A stretch of DNA of 35,850 nucleotides from Streptococcus danieliae (GTDB lineage: Bacteria; Bacillota; Bacilli; Lactobacillales; Streptococcaceae): the NCBI RefSeq assembly GCF_009767945.1, contig NZ_WSRS01000007.1, positions 1-35,850 on the forward strand, in the 5' to 3' direction. The translations under genes were made by a program, and so were the position numbers. The notes beneath the pieces were generated by a model. It was given only the letters and a program-made list of their open reading frames with translations. It did not search any database and was not told the origin of the DNA. Shown here piece by piece: positions 9,345 to 19,227 of this stretch. How positions within the stretch are numbered: the first letter of the stretch is position 1; the number at the start of each line of letters is the position of its first letter.

Positions 9345-10997
9345 TTAGTCATCTTGAATCACAACCTGTGAAGCCAAAAAGGAAAACTGCTCAGGAATAG
9401 GTGACTTTTCTTTCTCTTCCTGCTTTTGTTGGCGGTTTTTAGCAGCGAAATTCTGGCGCAATTGTTGCCAATCTGCCATTGAAATAGCAAGGATTTCTGG
9501 AGAAAAGCCCGCAGCCTGGCTGAGAATATTGCCAAAGGTCACATTGAGGTTGTCCCGTTTCATGGTTTGTTCTGCATTAAAGGCCGATTCAAAGGCTAAA
9601 ATCGCATGGTGCTCATTGGCAGCCACCGGCTGGGAACCCTCCAAAAGCGCTTTATCAGCCCCCGAAAGACTTTCAATGATTTCCCCCCAGGCTCCCTGTA
9701 ACTTGGTCAGGTTGGCACGTGCCAACACTGGGTTCTCAACAGCCTCTTCGAGGATTTTAATAAAGCGACTTTTATCTAGTTTGACTCTAGTTTCTGGGCG
9801 AGTTGTGGCCGGATTGGATTTTAAGGATTGGACTTGACTGACCCCAGTCCTTTTGAGTTGGGCAACTTCTTCTTTAAGGGCCGTTACCTCTGCTTGCAGC
9901 CGGGCCACTTGGGGACCGGCTGCTTTGTCAGAAGTAGGTTCGTCCAGAAGTTGAACCGTAATCATCTCTAGGGCGAGACGGGCTTGACTCAGCTGGCGCA
10001 GGGTTTGATTGGCTTGGATCAAGATTCCCAGCATATCCAGGAGCCGGTCACGCGCCAACTCCTGATTCTCTTGAAACAGAGGTGAGCGATCTGTAAAGGT
10101 CAAACCAGCTTGACTTAGTAGCAAATCGCGAAAATAAGCCAAGAGATCATCCAAGAAGCGGGCCGGCTGTTTGCCACTGTCGAGAATGGTGTTCAGATGA
10201 TCCATGGCTTCTTCCAGATCTCGATTGCGAAGGCCTGCTACATAGGCATCTAAAGCCCTCAGACTAACAGAACCTGTGATTTCCTCGACCACATCCAAGC
10301 TGAGGCTAGAGCCGTCCAACAAACTGAGAGCTTGATCCAGAAGCGACAAGGCATCCCGCATCCCACCTTCTGCACGACGGGCAATCAGACTTAGGGCTCC
10401 CGGCTCAGCTTCCAAGCCCTCCTGGGCTAAAATCCATTCCAAGTGGCCCACAATATCGGGGACTTTGATGGACTTGAATTCAAAGCGTTGAACTCGGGAA
10501 AGAATGGTTGCCGGAATCTTGTGCAGCTCTGTTGTTGCCAGAACAAAAACCAAGCCTGGGCTAGGTTCCTCCAGGGTTTTGAGGAGGGCATTAAAGGCAC
10601 CAGTTGAGAGCATATGCACCTCGTCAATAATATAAACCTTATAACGGGCTAGACTGGCAGCATAGGTTGACTTGTCACGAATATCACGGATTTCATCCAC
10701 ACCATTGTTACTGGCTGCGTCAATCTCAATCACATCTTCCAGACTTCCCAAGGTAATGGCCCGGCAGATATCACAGATATTACACGGTTCTCCGTCCACC
10801 TGATTGGGACAGTTCATAGCCTTGGCAAAAATTTTAGCTGCCGACGTTTTTCCGGTTCCTCGGGGACCCGAAAATAGATAGGCATGGCTGATTTTCTCTG
10901 TAGCCACAGCCTGGCGAAGACTTTGGGAGACAACAGGCTGCCCCACCATTTCTGCAAAGGTTTGGCTCCGATATTTACGATAGAGGGCTTGGTACAC
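9345..10997 (-). CDS. dnaX: DNA polymerase III subunit gamma/tau
   Basis: This AAA+ ATPase of the clamp loader opens and loads the sliding clamp and tethers the polymerase. The 550-residue sequence starts MYQALYRKYR and has Walker A GPRGTGKTS (~44-52). A four-cysteine zinc module follows (C-P-N...C-N-I-C-D-I-C), then Walker B with IDEVHMLS, sensor 1 ATTELHKIP and a collar domain. The C-terminal tau part has a coiled-coil segment and a charged tail. The start codon is GTG (10995-10997), preceded by AGGAAG. No A-rich slippery frameshift site of the E. coli type was seen. It lies downstream of uvrB but has its own promoter and a hairpin in its leader. Confidence 0.95.
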   Translation of the reverse strand: MYQALYRKYRSQTFAEMVGQPVVSQSLRQAVATEKISHAYLFSGPRGTGKTSAAKIFAKAMNCPNQVDGEPCNICDICRAITLGSLEDVIEIDAASNNGVDEIRDIRDKSTYAASLARYKVYIIDEVHMLSTGAFNALLKTLEEPSPGLVFVLATTELHKIPATILSRVQRFEFKSIKVPDIVGHLEWILAQEGLEAEPGALSLIARRAEGGMRDALSLLDQALSLLDGSSLSLDVVEEITGSVSLRALDAYVAGLRNRDLEEAMDHLNTILDSGKQPARFLDDLLAYFRDLLLSQAGLTFTDRSPLFQENQELARDRLLDMLGILIQANQTLRQLSQARLALEMITVQLLDEPTSDKAAGPQVARLQAEVTALKEEVAQLKRTGVSQVQSLKSNPATTRPETRVKLDKSRFIKILEEAVENPVLARANLTKLQGAWGEIIESLSGADKALLEGSQPVAANEHHAILAFESAFNAEQTMKRDNLNVTFGNILSQAAGFSPEILAISMADWQQLRQNFAAKNRQQKQEEKEKSPIPEQFSFLASQVVIQDD

Positions 10998-11027
10998 CTG
11001 CTTCCTCTCTTTCCATTTTTGATAGTT

Positions 11028-11071
11028 GGATTCTGATGGTCACATCTCATTCGCTCTGACCATCAGAATCC
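11028..11071 (-). promoter_or_regulatory. Perfect 15-bp inverted repeat in the dnaX leader
   Basis: GGATTCTGATGGTCA (11028-11042) pairs perfectly with TGACCATCAGAATCC (11057-11071) around a 14-base loop. No T run follows on either strand, so it is a poor intrinsic terminator for uvrB. It lies downstream of the dnaX -10 box, placing the hairpin about 10 nucleotides from the predicted 5' end of the dnaX mRNA and about 30 bases before the GTG start. It could stabilise the mRNA, control translation or bind a protein as DNA. Confidence 0.65.
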
Positions 11072-11088
11072 TCATAAGTTTATTGTTT

Positions 11089-11097
11089 ATTATACCA
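11089..11097 (-). promoter_or_regulatory. Extended -10 promoter of dnaX
   Basis: On the minus strand TGGTATAAT gives an extended -10 (hexamer 11089-11094), just beyond the uvrB stop codon. The -35 region falls in the end of uvrB and is not well conserved. The predicted transcript starts near 11082, upstream of the 15-bp hairpin. Confidence 0.6.
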
Positions 11098-11104
11098 CGA
11101 AAGG

Positions 11105-13093
11105 CTAGTCTAAGGCCTTGATTTCGAGAATCATATCGCGGATCTGAGCCGCCAATTCGAAATCGAGAATCCCCGCCGCTTCCTGCATCTGATCCTCCAA
11201 TTTCTTGATCGCTTCCTTGCGCTCTTTTTTGGTCATGCTTTCGAAGTCTGGAGTTTCCTCTTGCTCCGGTAAGGTTGCCTTGGTTACACTGATGAGGTCG
11301 CGAATTTCTTTCTTAATGGTTTGTGGTGTAATACCATGTTTTTCATTGTATTCCATCTGAATCGCCCGCCGACGTGCGGTTTCTTTCATGGCTTTTTTCA
11401 TGGACTCTGTTTCCATGTCCGCATACATGATGACATGCCCCTCACTATTACGGGCGGCCCGACCAATGGTCTGAATGAGCCCCCGTTCATTCCGTAAGAA
11501 ACCTTCCTTGTCCGCATCCAAGATGGCTACCAAACTAACCTCAGGAACGTCAATTCCCTCCCGCAGGAGGTTGATTCCAATCAAGACATCAAAAACACCG
11601 AGTCGAAGATCGCGGATGATTTCCGTCCGTTCCAAGGTCTTGATATCAGAGTGCATATACTTGACCTTCACGCCCATTTCCTTAAGATAGTCGGTCAAAT
11701 CTTCCGCCATTTTTTTGGTCAGGGTCGTGATAAAGACCCGCTCATTTTTCTCAACCCGCTCATGAATTTCTCCTAGGAGATCCTCCATTTGCCCGTGCGT
11801 TGGCCGCACCTCAACCTCCGGATCCAACAGACCCGTTGGCCGAATGATCTGTTCCACAATCGTCTCCGTTTCTTCCATTTCATAATCTCCCGGTGTTGCC
11901 GAAACATAGACAATTTGATGAACATGTTGCTCAAATTCCTCACGCCGAAGCGGCCGATTATCCAGAGCACTTGGCAGACGGAAGCCATGATTGACCAACA
12001 TCTCCTTCCGCGATCGGTCCCCATTGTACATCCCCTTGATTTGCCCCATGGTCATATGCGACTCATCGATCATAATCAGGAAGTCCTCTGGGAAGAAATC
12101 CAAGAGCGTATACGGCGGCTCCCCTTCCGAGCGACCATCCATATGCCGAGAATAATTCTCGACCCCATTGGTATACCCCATCTCACGCAACATCTCGATA
12201 TCATAATCCGTTCTTTGTTTCAAACGCTGCGCTTCAAGAAGCTTACCTTCCTTCTCAAATTGGTCTAACTGCTCGACCAACTCCGCCTGAATCTTGGCAA
12301 TCGCCATCTCCAAATGCTGATCATTGGTCACGAAGTGAGTCGCAGGATAAATGGCTAGATGGTCAACCTCCCCCAAAACCTGACCGGTCAAGGCTTCAAT
12401 TTCCCGAATCCGGTCAATTTCATCGCCAAAGAACTCTACCCGAAAGGCATGCTCATCACGACTGGCCGGAAAAACTTCAACAATATCCCCCCGGACCCGG
12501 AAACGCCCCCGTTGGAAATCAATATCGTTACGTTCAAATTGAATATCTACCAAGTTATTAAGGAGCTGATCCCGCGAAATCAACTGACCAGGCCGTAAGC
12601 TCACAACCTTGTCCGCGTACTCCTTGGGCGAACCCAAACCATAGATACAGGAAACAGAGGCCACCACAATGACATCATTACGCTCTAGCAAAGCAGAGGT
12701 TGCCGAGTGGCGGAGCTTATCAATTTCATCATTGACCGAGCTATCCTTCTCAATATACGTATCGCTGGACGGCACATAGGCTTCCGGCTGGTAGTAGTCA
12801 TAATAGGAAACAAAATATTCAACCGCATTTTCTGGGAAAAATTCTTTAAATTCTCCGTAGAGCTGCCCTGCTAGGGTTTTATTGTGGGCAATCACCAAGG
12901 TCGGTTTATTAACCTTGGCAATCACCTGGCTCATGGTATAGGTTTTTCCCGTTCCTGTGGCTCCCATGAGAATTTGCGCCTTCTCGCCACCCTCAATATT
13001 ATCGACCAATTCAGCAATGGCTTGGGGTTGATCCCCGGATGGTTGGTACTTGGAAACCAACTTAAATTGATTATTTTCTATTCTTTCAATCAT
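11105..13093 (-). CDS. uvrB: Excinuclease ABC subunit B
   Basis: This is the damage-verification helicase of nucleotide excision repair. UvrA loads it on DNA and it recruits UvrC. The 662-residue protein has Walker [11 protein letters not shown] near the N-terminus and the damage-binding beta-hairpin segment [15 protein letters not shown]. Helicase motifs follow, including [21 protein letters not shown] and QTIGRAARN, and a C-terminal UVR domain ([11 protein letters not shown]...[11 protein letters not shown]) binds UvrC. GAGGTG precedes the ATG. It is transcribed divergently from glnP across a 146-base gap and has no clear intrinsic terminator before dnaX, so some read-through into dnaX is likely. 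Confidence 0.97.
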   Translation of the reverse strand: MIERIENNQFKLVSKYQPSGDQPQAIAELVDNIEGGEKAQILMGATGTGKTYTMSQVIAKVNKPTLVIAHNKTLAGQLYGEFKEFFPENAVEYFVSYYDYYQPEAYVPSSDTYIEKDSSVNDEIDKLRHSATSALLERNDVIVVASVSCIYGLGSPKEYADKVVSLRPGQLISRDQLLNNLVDIQFERNDIDFQRGRFRVRGDIVEVFPASRDEHAFRVEFFGDEIDRIREIEALTGQVLGEVDHLAIYPATHFVTNDQHLEMAIAKIQAELVEQLDQFEKEGKLLEAQRLKQRTDYDIEMLREMGYTNGVENYSRHMDGRSEGEPPYTLLDFFPEDFLIMIDESHMTMGQIKGMYNGDRSRKEMLVNHGFRLPSALDNRPLRREEFEQHVHQIVYVSATPGDYEMEETETIVEQIIRPTGLLDPEVEVRPTHGQMEDLLGEIHERVEKNERVFITTLTKKMAEDLTDYLKEMGVKVKYMHSDIKTLERTEIIRDLRLGVFDVLIGINLLREGIDVPEVSLVAILDADKEGFLRNERGLIQTIGRAARNSEGHVIMYADMETESMKKAMKETARRRAIQMEYNEKHGITPQTIKKEIRDLISVTKATLPEQEETPDFESMTKKERKEAIKKLEDQMQEAAGILDFELAAQIRDMILEIKALD

Positions 13094-13181
13094 AGTACAC
13101 CTCGACTCTTATTTTACCATCTTTCATCCGCTAAATCCCGATTTTGTTATGGCAGAACTTCTGACATGAAAAAGAGCAAAT

Positions 13182-13210
13182 TTGCATCCTAGCCCTCTTT
13201 TTGGTATAAT
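13182..13210 (+). promoter_or_regulatory. Promoter of glnP-glnQ
   Basis: The -35 TTGCAT (13182-13187), a 17-base spacer and the -10 TATAAT (13205-13210) with an upstream TGG extension form a strong promoter. AAAGGAGA follows before the ATG at 13240. No obvious operator was recognised. Confidence 0.85.
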
Positions 13211-13239
13211 TTTAAAATATTCTAAAAGGAGATGCCGAA

Positions 13240-15426
13240 ATGAAGAAAAAACTTCTAAGTCTCTTGTTACTAATATTCCCCTTATTTGTAACAAGCGGCG
13301 TGCAGGCAGCTGATACCATTAAGATTGTATCAGATACCGCTTATGCACCATTTGAATTTAAAGATTCAGATCAAGTCTATAAAGGAATCGACGTCGATAT
13401 TATCAAGGCAGTCGCAGAGAAAAAAGGATGGAACTACGAACAAAGTTATCCTGGCTTCGATGCGGCTGTTAATGCGGTTCAAGCAGGTCAAGCTGATGCC
13501 ATCATGGCCGGTATGACTGCAACCGAAGAACGTAAAAAAGTCTTCACCATGTCCGACACCTACTACGATACAAAAGTAGTCATCGCAACCCTTAAGGGAA
13601 AAGGGATTACAGACTACAGCCAACTGAAAGGGAAAACAGTTGGGGTTAAAAACGGAACCGCTGCCCAGCGCTTCCTCGATAACAATAAGGACAAATATGG
13701 CTACGAAATCAAAACCTTCGACACTGGAGATTTGATGAACAACAGCCTACAAGCAGGGGCTGTGGATGCCATCATGGACGACAAACCTGTCCTCCAATAT
13801 GCCGTTGACCAAGGTCAAAACCTGGAAATCAACATGGACGGGGAAGCCGTTGGAAGCTTTGCCTTTGGGGTTAAAAAAGGTAGCGACAAGGAATACCTCG
13901 TTGAAGAATTTAATGAAGCCCTAGCTGAAATGAAAGAAGACGGTAGCCTAGAGCAAATCATCCAAACTTGGACTGGTGGCTCCAGCAATTCCGTTGCCGC
14001 TAACATTCCAGAAACTGCCACAGCGGCCGGTCAACAAGCAACACCGGTCAAGAGTGAATACAAGATTGTCAGCGACTCTTCCTTCGCACCTTTTGTCTTC
14101 CAAAACGATTCCAATGAATATACTGGAATTGATATGGAGTTGATCCAAGCCATCGCCAAAGATCAAGGCTTTACGATTTCTGTCACCAATCCTGGGTTTG
14201 ATGCAGCTGTTAACGCGGTCCAAGCTGGACAGGCTGACGGAATCGAAGCGGGTATGTCCATCACTGATGAACGTAAAAAAACCTTTGACTTCTCCGATCC
14301 TTACTACATCGCCAATGCGATTATCGGGGTTAAGAAAAACAGCACAATTGCTTCTTATGAAGATCTCAAGGGTAAAACCGTTGGGGTTAAAAACGGAACA
14401 GCTTCCCATGATTTCCTAACCGAAAACAAGGATAAATACGGCTATAACATCAAGGTCTTTTCCGAAGCTGCTTCAATGTATGATAGCCTAAACACCGGCT
14501 CTGTCGAGGCCATCATGGATGATGAACCAATCATCAAATATGCCATCAACCAAGGTCAAGACTTGGCAACTCCTATTGCTGGAATCCCAGTTGGGGAATA
14601 CGGCTTTGCCGTTAAAAAAGGAACAAATCCCGAATTGATTGAAATGTTCAACAACGGTTTGGCTAACCTGAAAGAAAATGGGGAGTACGAAAAGCTTCTC
14701 AACAAATATTTAGGAGCTTCTACTACAAGCAACAACCAATCATCCAACGTTGATGAAACATCTATTTGGGGCTTGCTCCAAAACAACTATAAACAATTGC
14801 TAAACGGTCTCTGGATCACTATTTCCTTGACTTTAATCTCCTTTGCCATTGCCATGGTTATCGGAATTATCTTCGGAATGTTTAGCGTCAGTCCAGTCCC
14901 TGCTTTGCGGACTGCAGCAACTATTTTCGTCGATGTAGTTCGAGGAATTCCTTTAATGATCCTCGCTGCTTTCATTTTCTGGGGAATCCCTAACTTGATT
15001 GAAAGCATGACCGGTCAACAGTCTCCAATCAATGACTTTGTAGCCGGTGTGATTGCTCTGTCTCTTAACTCAGGTGCTTATATTGCCGAGATTGTACGGG
15101 GTGGTATTCAAGCCGTTCCTGCCGGTCAGATGGAAGCCAGTCGCAGTTTAGGAATCTCTTACAGCAAGACCATGCGGAAGATTATTCTTCCCCAAGCTGC
15201 TAAGATTATGCTTCCAAACTTCATCAACCAGTTTGTCATTGCCCTAAAAGATACAACCATCGTATCGGCTATCGGTTTGGTGGAGCTCTTCCAAACAGGG
15301 AAAATTATCATTGCCCGAAACTATCAAAGTTTCCGAATGTATGCAATCCTAGCTGTGATCTACCTCATCTTAATTACTTCTCTCACTCGCCTAGCGAAAC
15401 ATCTAGAAAAGAGGACCAGTAAATGA
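13240..15426 (+). CDS. glnP: Glutamine-type ABC importer: two fused substrate-binding domains plus permease
   Basis: This is the membrane and substrate-capture subunit of an amino-acid importer, most like the glutamine/glutamate transporter GlnPQ of Lactococcus. The 728 residues comprise a signal peptide/anchor (~1-24), binding domain 1 (~25-248), binding domain 2 (~270-495) and a membrane domain (~510-728) with the EAA-type loop [20 protein letters not shown]. The two binding domains are clear duplicates: both carry [18 protein letters not shown] and [13 protein letters not shown]. They differ in ligand-region residues, so they may bind with different affinity or specificity, as in lactococcal GlnP. 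Glutamine as substrate is inferred. It overlaps glnQ by four bases. Confidence 0.92.
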   Translation: MKKKLLSLLLLIFPLFVTSGVQAADTIKIVSDTAYAPFEFKDSDQVYKGIDVDIIKAVAEKKGWNYEQSYPGFDAAVNAVQAGQADAIMAGMTATEERKKVFTMSDTYYDTKVVIATLKGKGITDYSQLKGKTVGVKNGTAAQRFLDNNKDKYGYEIKTFDTGDLMNNSLQAGAVDAIMDDKPVLQYAVDQGQNLEINMDGEAVGSFAFGVKKGSDKEYLVEEFNEALAEMKEDGSLEQIIQTWTGGSSNSVAANIPETATAAGQQATPVKSEYKIVSDSSFAPFVFQNDSNEYTGIDMELIQAIAKDQGFTISVTNPGFDAAVNAVQAGQADGIEAGMSITDERKKTFDFSDPYYIANAIIGVKKNSTIASYEDLKGKTVGVKNGTASHDFLTENKDKYGYNIKVFSEAASMYDSLNTGSVEAIMDDEPIIKYAINQGQDLATPIAGIPVGEYGFAVKKGTNPELIEMFNNGLANLKENGEYEKLLNKYLGASTTSNNQSSNVDETSIWGLLQNNYKQLLNGLWITISLTLISFAIAMVIGIIFGMFSVSPVPALRTAATIFVDVVRGIPLMILAAFIFWGIPNLIESMTGQQSPINDFVAGVIALSLNSGAYIAEIVRGGIQAVPAGQMEASRSLGISYSKTMRKIILPQAAKIMLPNFINQFVIALKDTTIVSAIGLVELFQTGKIIIARNYQSFRMYAILAVIYLILITSLTRLAKHLEKRTSK

Positions 15427-16166
15427 GTAAACAATTGAAAATTGATGTAAATGACCTTCACAAGTACTATGGGAAAAATGAGGTCCTAAAAGGCATCACC
15501 ACTCAATTCTATGAGGGAGATGTGGTCTGTATCATCGGCCCTTCTGGTTCTGGAAAATCAACTTTCCTCCGCAGTCTCAACCTGCTGGAAGAGGCGACCA
15601 GCGGCCATATTACAGTTAATGGTAAAGACCTCACCCTTCCCACAACGGATGTTGATAAGGTTCGGGAAGATATCGGAATGGTATTCCAGCACTTCAATCT
15701 CTTCCCCCACATGACTGTTCTTGAGAACATCACCTTCGCTCCAATCGAACACAAACGGATGACCGAGGCTGAAGCTAAATCTCTTGGAATGGAATTACTC
15801 GAGAAGGTGGGCTTGGCTGAAAAAGCTGATGCCGTGCCTGACAGTTTATCCGGTGGACAAAAGCAACGGGTGGCCATTGCCCGTGGTCTCGCTATGAAAC
15901 CTGAAATCATGCTCTTCGACGAGCCAACCTCTGCCCTCGACCCTGAGATGGTTGGAGACGTACTAAATGTTATGAAAGACCTGGCCAAACAAGGAATGAC
16001 CATGATTATCGTAACCCACGAGATGGGCTTTGCCCGTCAGGTAGCCAATCGAGTTATCTTCACCGCAGACGGTGAATTCCTTGAAGATGGACGCCCAGAC
16101 GAAATCTTTGATAATCCACAACACCCACGTTTGAAAGACTTCCTTGATAAGGTCTTGAATGTGTAA
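15423..16166 (+). CDS. glnQ: Amino-acid ABC transporter ATP-binding protein
   Basis: This 247-residue ATPase powers the importer encoded just upstream. Walker A is GPSGSGKST, the Q-loop lies near [13 protein letters not shown], the ABC signature is LSGGQKQR and Walker B is [12 protein letters not shown], with the switch histidine in IVTHEMGF. These residues and the overall length match polar amino-acid transporter ATPases of the GlnQ/HisP type. Its ATG overlaps the glnP stop (ATGA), which points to translational coupling and 1:1 expression. A strong shared terminator follows directly. Confidence 0.95.
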   Translation: MSKQLKIDVNDLHKYYGKNEVLKGITTQFYEGDVVCIIGPSGSGKSTFLRSLNLLEEATSGHITVNGKDLTLPTTDVDKVREDIGMVFQHFNLFPHMTVLENITFAPIEHKRMTEAEAKSLGMELLEKVGLAEKADAVPDSLSGGQKQRVAIARGLAMKPEIMLFDEPTSALDPEMVGDVLNVMKDLAKQGMTMIIVTHEMGFARQVANRVIFTADGEFLEDGRPDEIFDNPQHPRLKDFLDKVLNV

Positions 16167-16173
16167 ACAAATG

Positions 16174-16210
16174 AAAAATCCAGGAAAGCCATCGCTTTCC
16201 TGGATTTTTT
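16174..16210. terminator. Bidirectional terminator between glnQ and the convergent secreted-protein gene
   Basis: A perfect 16-bp stem (16174-16189 with 16194-16209) closes a 4-base loop. It starts with an A run and ends with a T run, so it can terminate glnPQ on the plus strand and the Bsp-like gene on the minus strand. Confidence 0.92.
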
Positions 16211-16221
16211 GACTTTACAAA

Positions 16222-17523
16222 TTAGAAGGGAAGAGCCACGTAACGGCGAACTCCTGAGGCAGAGATGTAACTGAGCCAGTTTCGACCTTCTGCTTGGATA
16301 AGCCGATCATAGTTCACAGACATGCCTTTTTCATAGAGAGCTACAGCCTCTGCAGCAGCTTGAGGTTGGTTTTTAACCAAGGCATCTGCTCGAAAGACGT
16401 AGCTACCAGATGCTGGTAGACCAGAAACTGCTACCTTCGCTGCTTCCTTGACCACTGGCTTGGCTTCAACTTTAGGAGCTGAAGCTAATTTTTCAAGAGC
16501 GATGTAATGGCGGTTGCCGCTATAGCTAAGATAGCTGAGCCAACGGTAGCCATCAGATTCTACAACCTTGTCATAGTTAACAGAGCTACCCTTGTCGTAA
16601 TAGGCCACATCAGGACTGGCCACACGTGCTTCTTTTTTAATGCCATAGCGGCCATCAAAGCGGAAGTTACCAGATGCTGCTAGACCAGATGCCTCTACTT
16701 TAGCGTTTTCCTTAACCACTGGTTTAGTTTCAACTTTCGCTGCTTCCTTGACCACCGGTTTGGCTTCAACTTTAGGAGCCGAAGCTAATTTTTCAAGGGC
16801 GATATAGTGGCGGTTGTCGCTATAGCTGAGGTAGCTGAGCCAACGGTAGCCATCAGATTCTACAACCTTGTCATAGTTAACAGAGCTACCCTTGTCGTAA
16901 TAGGCTACATCAGGACTCGCTACACGCGCCTCTTTTTTGATGCCATAGCGGCCATCAAACTGGAAAGTACCTGAGGTTGGTAAAGCAGGTTCAAGCTCTT
17001 TTTCAGGCTGAGGAGCTACTGCTGGTGCAGTTTGAACCCCTATTGGAGCGTAGCGACGTTGGCCACTATAGGACTTATAAGACAACCATTGATAACCTTC
17101 TTGATTATGGAGTTGATCATAATGGACTTGGTCTCCTGCTTGGAGGTAAAAGGCCACATCCGCATCCTTGGACAGTTCATTCTTAACACCAACAGTTTCC
17201 GCAAAGGTGTAAGCACCACTTGCAGGCAAATCTTGAGCTGGGTGCTCTGGGAACTCTTGTAGTTGGTCAGCAGTCAATGATACAGAGATAGCTTGTGGCT
17301 GAGCTGGCGCTGCATAAACCACATCTCCCAAAGAAGGAACCGAGTGGTTCTCAACAAGCTCACTTTGCGGCGCAAGCTGTGGAGTTTCAACCGACAATTG
17401 ATCTGCAGCAACTGTCGAACCTGCTCCCAGCAGCACAGTTCCAAGCGCAATTGAAGTAACACCGATGCTATATTTACGAATAGAATAACGTTGAACTGGA
17501 TTCCATAAATCTTTGGCTTTCAT
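16222..17523 (-). CDS. Secreted YSIRK-signal protein with four SH3-like (Bsp-type) repeats
   Basis: A 433-residue exported protein. The N-terminus carries YSIRKYSIGVTSIALGTVLLGAG, the YSIRK/GS motif that directs secretion to the division septum. After a spacer come four ~62-residue repeats at about 99-161, 181-243, 281-343 and 369-431. Each runs from an L-x-x-SG start through a VNYD/VHYD core to a WLSY-x-S-x-SG-x-RRY end. These resemble bacterial SH3 (SH3_5) domains, called Bsp repeats in streptococcal LytF-like proteins and in group B streptococcal Bsp. Repeats 2 and 3 are almost identical and separated by Lys/Val/Glu linkers. There is no LPXTG and no CHAP, amidase or muramidase domain, so it is probably a non-catalytic wall-binding protein involved in cell shape or separation. 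Function is inferred. Confidence 0.8.
   Translation of the reverse strand: MKAKDLWNPVQRYSIRKYSIGVTSIALGTVLLGAGSTVAADQLSVETPQLAPQSELVENHSVPSLGDVVYAAPAQPQAISVSLTADQLQEFPEHPAQDLPASGAYTFAETVGVKNELSKDADVAFYLQAGDQVHYDQLHNQEGYQWLSYKSYSGQRRYAPIGVQTAPAVAPQPEKELEPALPTSGTFQFDGRYGIKKEARVASPDVAYYDKGSSVNYDKVVESDGYRWLSYLSYSDNRHYIALEKLASAPKVEAKPVVKEAAKVETKPVVKENAKVEASGLAASGNFRFDGRYGIKKEARVASPDVAYYDKGSSVNYDKVVESDGYRWLSYLSYSGNRHYIALEKLASAPKVEAKPVVKEAAKVAVSGLPASGSYVFRADALVKNQPQAAAEAVALYEKGMSVNYDRLIQAEGRNWLSYISASGVRRYVALPF
16432..16959 (-). repeat. 300-base-spaced internal duplication (Bsp-type repeats 2 and 3)
   Basis: Codons for residues ~189-264 (16732-16959) recur exactly 100 codons later (residues ~289-364, 16432-16659). 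I count about 15 base differences but only one amino-acid change (Asp to Gly), so nearly all changes are synonymous. That points to an old duplication kept by purifying selection, not a very recent one. Confidence 0.8.
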
Positions 17524-17592
17524 AACTTGCCTCCTCGCTTTCTAGAGGTAACCTTTTTTATTATTGTTACATGATTGTTGCTTTATGCTTCA

Positions 17593-17621
17593 ATTATAAC
17601 AAATGATTACAGTTATGTCAC
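17593..17621 (-). promoter_or_regulatory. Promoter of the Bsp-like secreted protein gene
   Basis: On the minus strand, -35 GTGACA (17616-17621) and -10 TATAAT (17593-17598) are separated by 17 bases, giving a leader of about 65 bases that ends in GAGGAGG before the ATG. Between them are two TGTWAH-type half-sites (TGTAAT and TGTTAT). They recall the WalR/VicR box seen before cell-wall genes, but the spacing is 4 instead of 5, so regulation by WalR is only a possibility. Confidence 0.65.
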
Positions 17622-17671
17622 GAATTTGTCGGTTTTTTGAAATATTTTTTAAAAAATGAATCGGCCTAGCA

Positions 17672-17716
17672 AAAAGCCCTAGATAACAGCCTATATCTGC
17701 TACCTAGGGCCCTTTT
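17672..17716 (-). terminator. Intrinsic terminator of the obgE unit
   Basis: GCCCTAG (17677-17683) pairs with CTAGGGC (17704-17710), and the stem is extended by an A run against a T run. On the minus strand five T residues follow. It lies about 20 bases past the stop of the 47-aa gene. Confidence 0.75.
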
Positions 17717-17732
17717 ATTTCAAATTTTACTC

Positions 17733-17876
17733 TTACTTGGCTTCGCGTTCCAAACGTAATTTTCGATTAGGATTTAGAGTATTAAAGAGGGCTTCCAACT
17801 TCTCTTCTGTCCAGACATCTGCGGCTGAAACAAAATTCCCCTCTGCATCTTTAAAGGATATCGGTTTATCTCCCAC
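17733..17876 (-). CDS. Small conserved streptococcal protein downstream of obgE
   Basis: This 47-residue protein uses a GTG start (17874-17876), preceded by AGGAGGAG that overlaps the obgE stop region, so it is probably translated by coupling to obgE. It starts MGDKPISFKDAEG and ends in a highly basic segment (LNPNRKLRLEREAK). It is hydrophilic, with no membrane segment or signal. I recall near-identical small proteins behind obgE in other streptococci, without a known function. The gap to obgE is only 9 bases and a terminator follows at once, which supports a real gene. Confidence 0.8.
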   Translation of the reverse strand: MGDKPISFKDAEGNFVSAADVWTEEKLEALFNTLNPNRKLRLEREAK

Positions 17877-17885
17877 AAACTCCTC

Positions 17886-19199
17886 CTAATCCACAAATTC
17901 AAATTCAAAGTTGCCAATTCGAACCAAATCACCATCCCGGGCTCCACGCTCCCGCAGGGCCTCATCAACGCCCATTCCCCGCAACTGGCGGGCAAATTTC
18001 ATCACCGCTTCATCTCGGTCGAAGTTGGTCATAGTGAAGAGTTTTTCTAATTTGGCTCCAGACAGGATCCAAGTTGCATCGTCATCCCGTGAAATTTCAA
18101 AGGCAGCTTCTTCTTGGTCAAAGCCATAGTAAGCCTCTTCTTGGTACATGTCATTGCTGTCATACAATAGAAACTCAGGTGTTTTGGCCAAGAGATCCGC
18201 ACTGGCATCAAGGACTGGTCCCAAGCCTTTTTTGCTGATTCCGGAAACTGGGAAAATCATTGGAAGTTCATCAAACTCGTCGTAGTTGGCGGCTAGTTTT
18301 TCCTTGAAGGTCGCCAAATTTTCCTCACTGTCTGGCATATCCATCTTATTAGCCAAAATGATTTGTGGGCGTTCCATCAAGCGGAGATTGTAGGACTCCA
18401 ACTCCTTATTAATGGCCAAATAATCTTCATAAGGATCGCGTCCCTCACTGGCACTCATGTCAATAACATGCCAGATCACGCGCGTCCGTTCAATGTGGCG
18501 AAGGAACTGGGTTCCAAGACCAACACCTTGACTAGCACCTTCAATCAAACCAGGCAGGTCGGCGACCGCATAGGAATCCCCACTTGGAGTTTGAACCATT
18601 CCTAGATTAGGGACAATGGTAGTAAAGTGGTAAGCCCCAATCTTAGGTTTGGCAGCAGTAATAACTGAAAGCAGGGTCGACTTCCCAACCGATGGGAAAC
18701 CAACCAAGCCGACATCCGCCAAGATTTTCAATTCCAAGAGCAACTCCCGTTCCTGGCCAGGCTCTCCGTTTTCTGAAATTTCTGGTGCAGGGTTACGAGG
18801 GGTCGCAAAGCGGATATTCCCACGACCACCGCGACCACCTTTGGCGACGATAAATTCTTGATCCTGTTCAATCAAGTCTGCCAAGACCTTACCTGACTCT
18901 AGGTCACGAACGGTTGTTCCAGGAGGAACAGCCACATACAAGTCCTCGGCGCCACGCCCGTGCATCCCTTTATTCATCCCTTTTTCACCGGCTTGAGCCT
19001 TGAAATGACGATTATAACGGAAGTCCATCAAGGTTCGTAAACCTTCATTAACCTTAAAAATGACGTTGCCACCACGACCCCCGTCACCTCCCCAAGGTCC
19101 GCCATTAGGGACATACTTTTCACGACGGAAGGCAACCATGCCATCGCCACCCTTTCCTGCCTTCACCTTAATTTTGGCAGTATCTAAAAACATACTCAT
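17886..19199 (-). CDS. obgE: Obg-family GTPase
   Basis: An essential GTPase that binds the 50S ribosomal subunit and links ribosome assembly to growth and stress. The start is [15 protein letters not shown]. The glycine-rich Obg fold (residues ~1-160) includes [14 protein letters not shown], the G domain has GFPSVGKST (G1), DLPGLIEGA (G3) and NKMD (G4), and an OCT domain closes the C-terminus. A longer frame opens at 19331 and adds 44 residues, but those are translated from repeat copy 2 and match no Obg N-terminus. AGGAGG sits about 10 bases before the ATG at 19199, and a second ATG two codons on (19193) gives the usual MFLD start. It encodes 437 residues. Confidence 0.96.
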   Translation of the reverse strand: MSMFLDTAKIKVKAGKGGDGMVAFRREKYVPNGGPWGGDGGRGGNVIFKVNEGLRTLMDFRYNRHFKAQAGEKGMNKGMHGRGAEDLYVAVPPGTTVRDLESGKVLADLIEQDQEFIVAKGGRGGRGNIRFATPRNPAPEISENGEPGQERELLLELKILADVGLVGFPSVGKSTLLSVITAAKPKIGAYHFTTIVPNLGMVQTPSGDSYAVADLPGLIEGASQGVGLGTQFLRHIERTRVIWHVIDMSASEGRDPYEDYLAINKELESYNLRLMERPQIILANKMDMPDSEENLATFKEKLAANYDEFDELPMIFPVSGISKKGLGPVLDASADLLAKTPEFLLYDSNDMYQEEAYYGFDQEEAAFEISRDDDATWILSGAKLEKLFTMTNFDRDEAVMKFARQLRGMGVDEALRERGARDGDLVRIGNFEFEFVD

Positions 19200-19227
19200 T
19201 GTTCCAATTCCTCCTACAGGATAAAAA

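Noticed and set aside
9345..10997. Programmed frameshift site in dnaX (gamma/tau)
   Set aside because: No A-rich slippery heptamer with a following hairpin of the E. coli kind was seen; the frame runs to full tau length.
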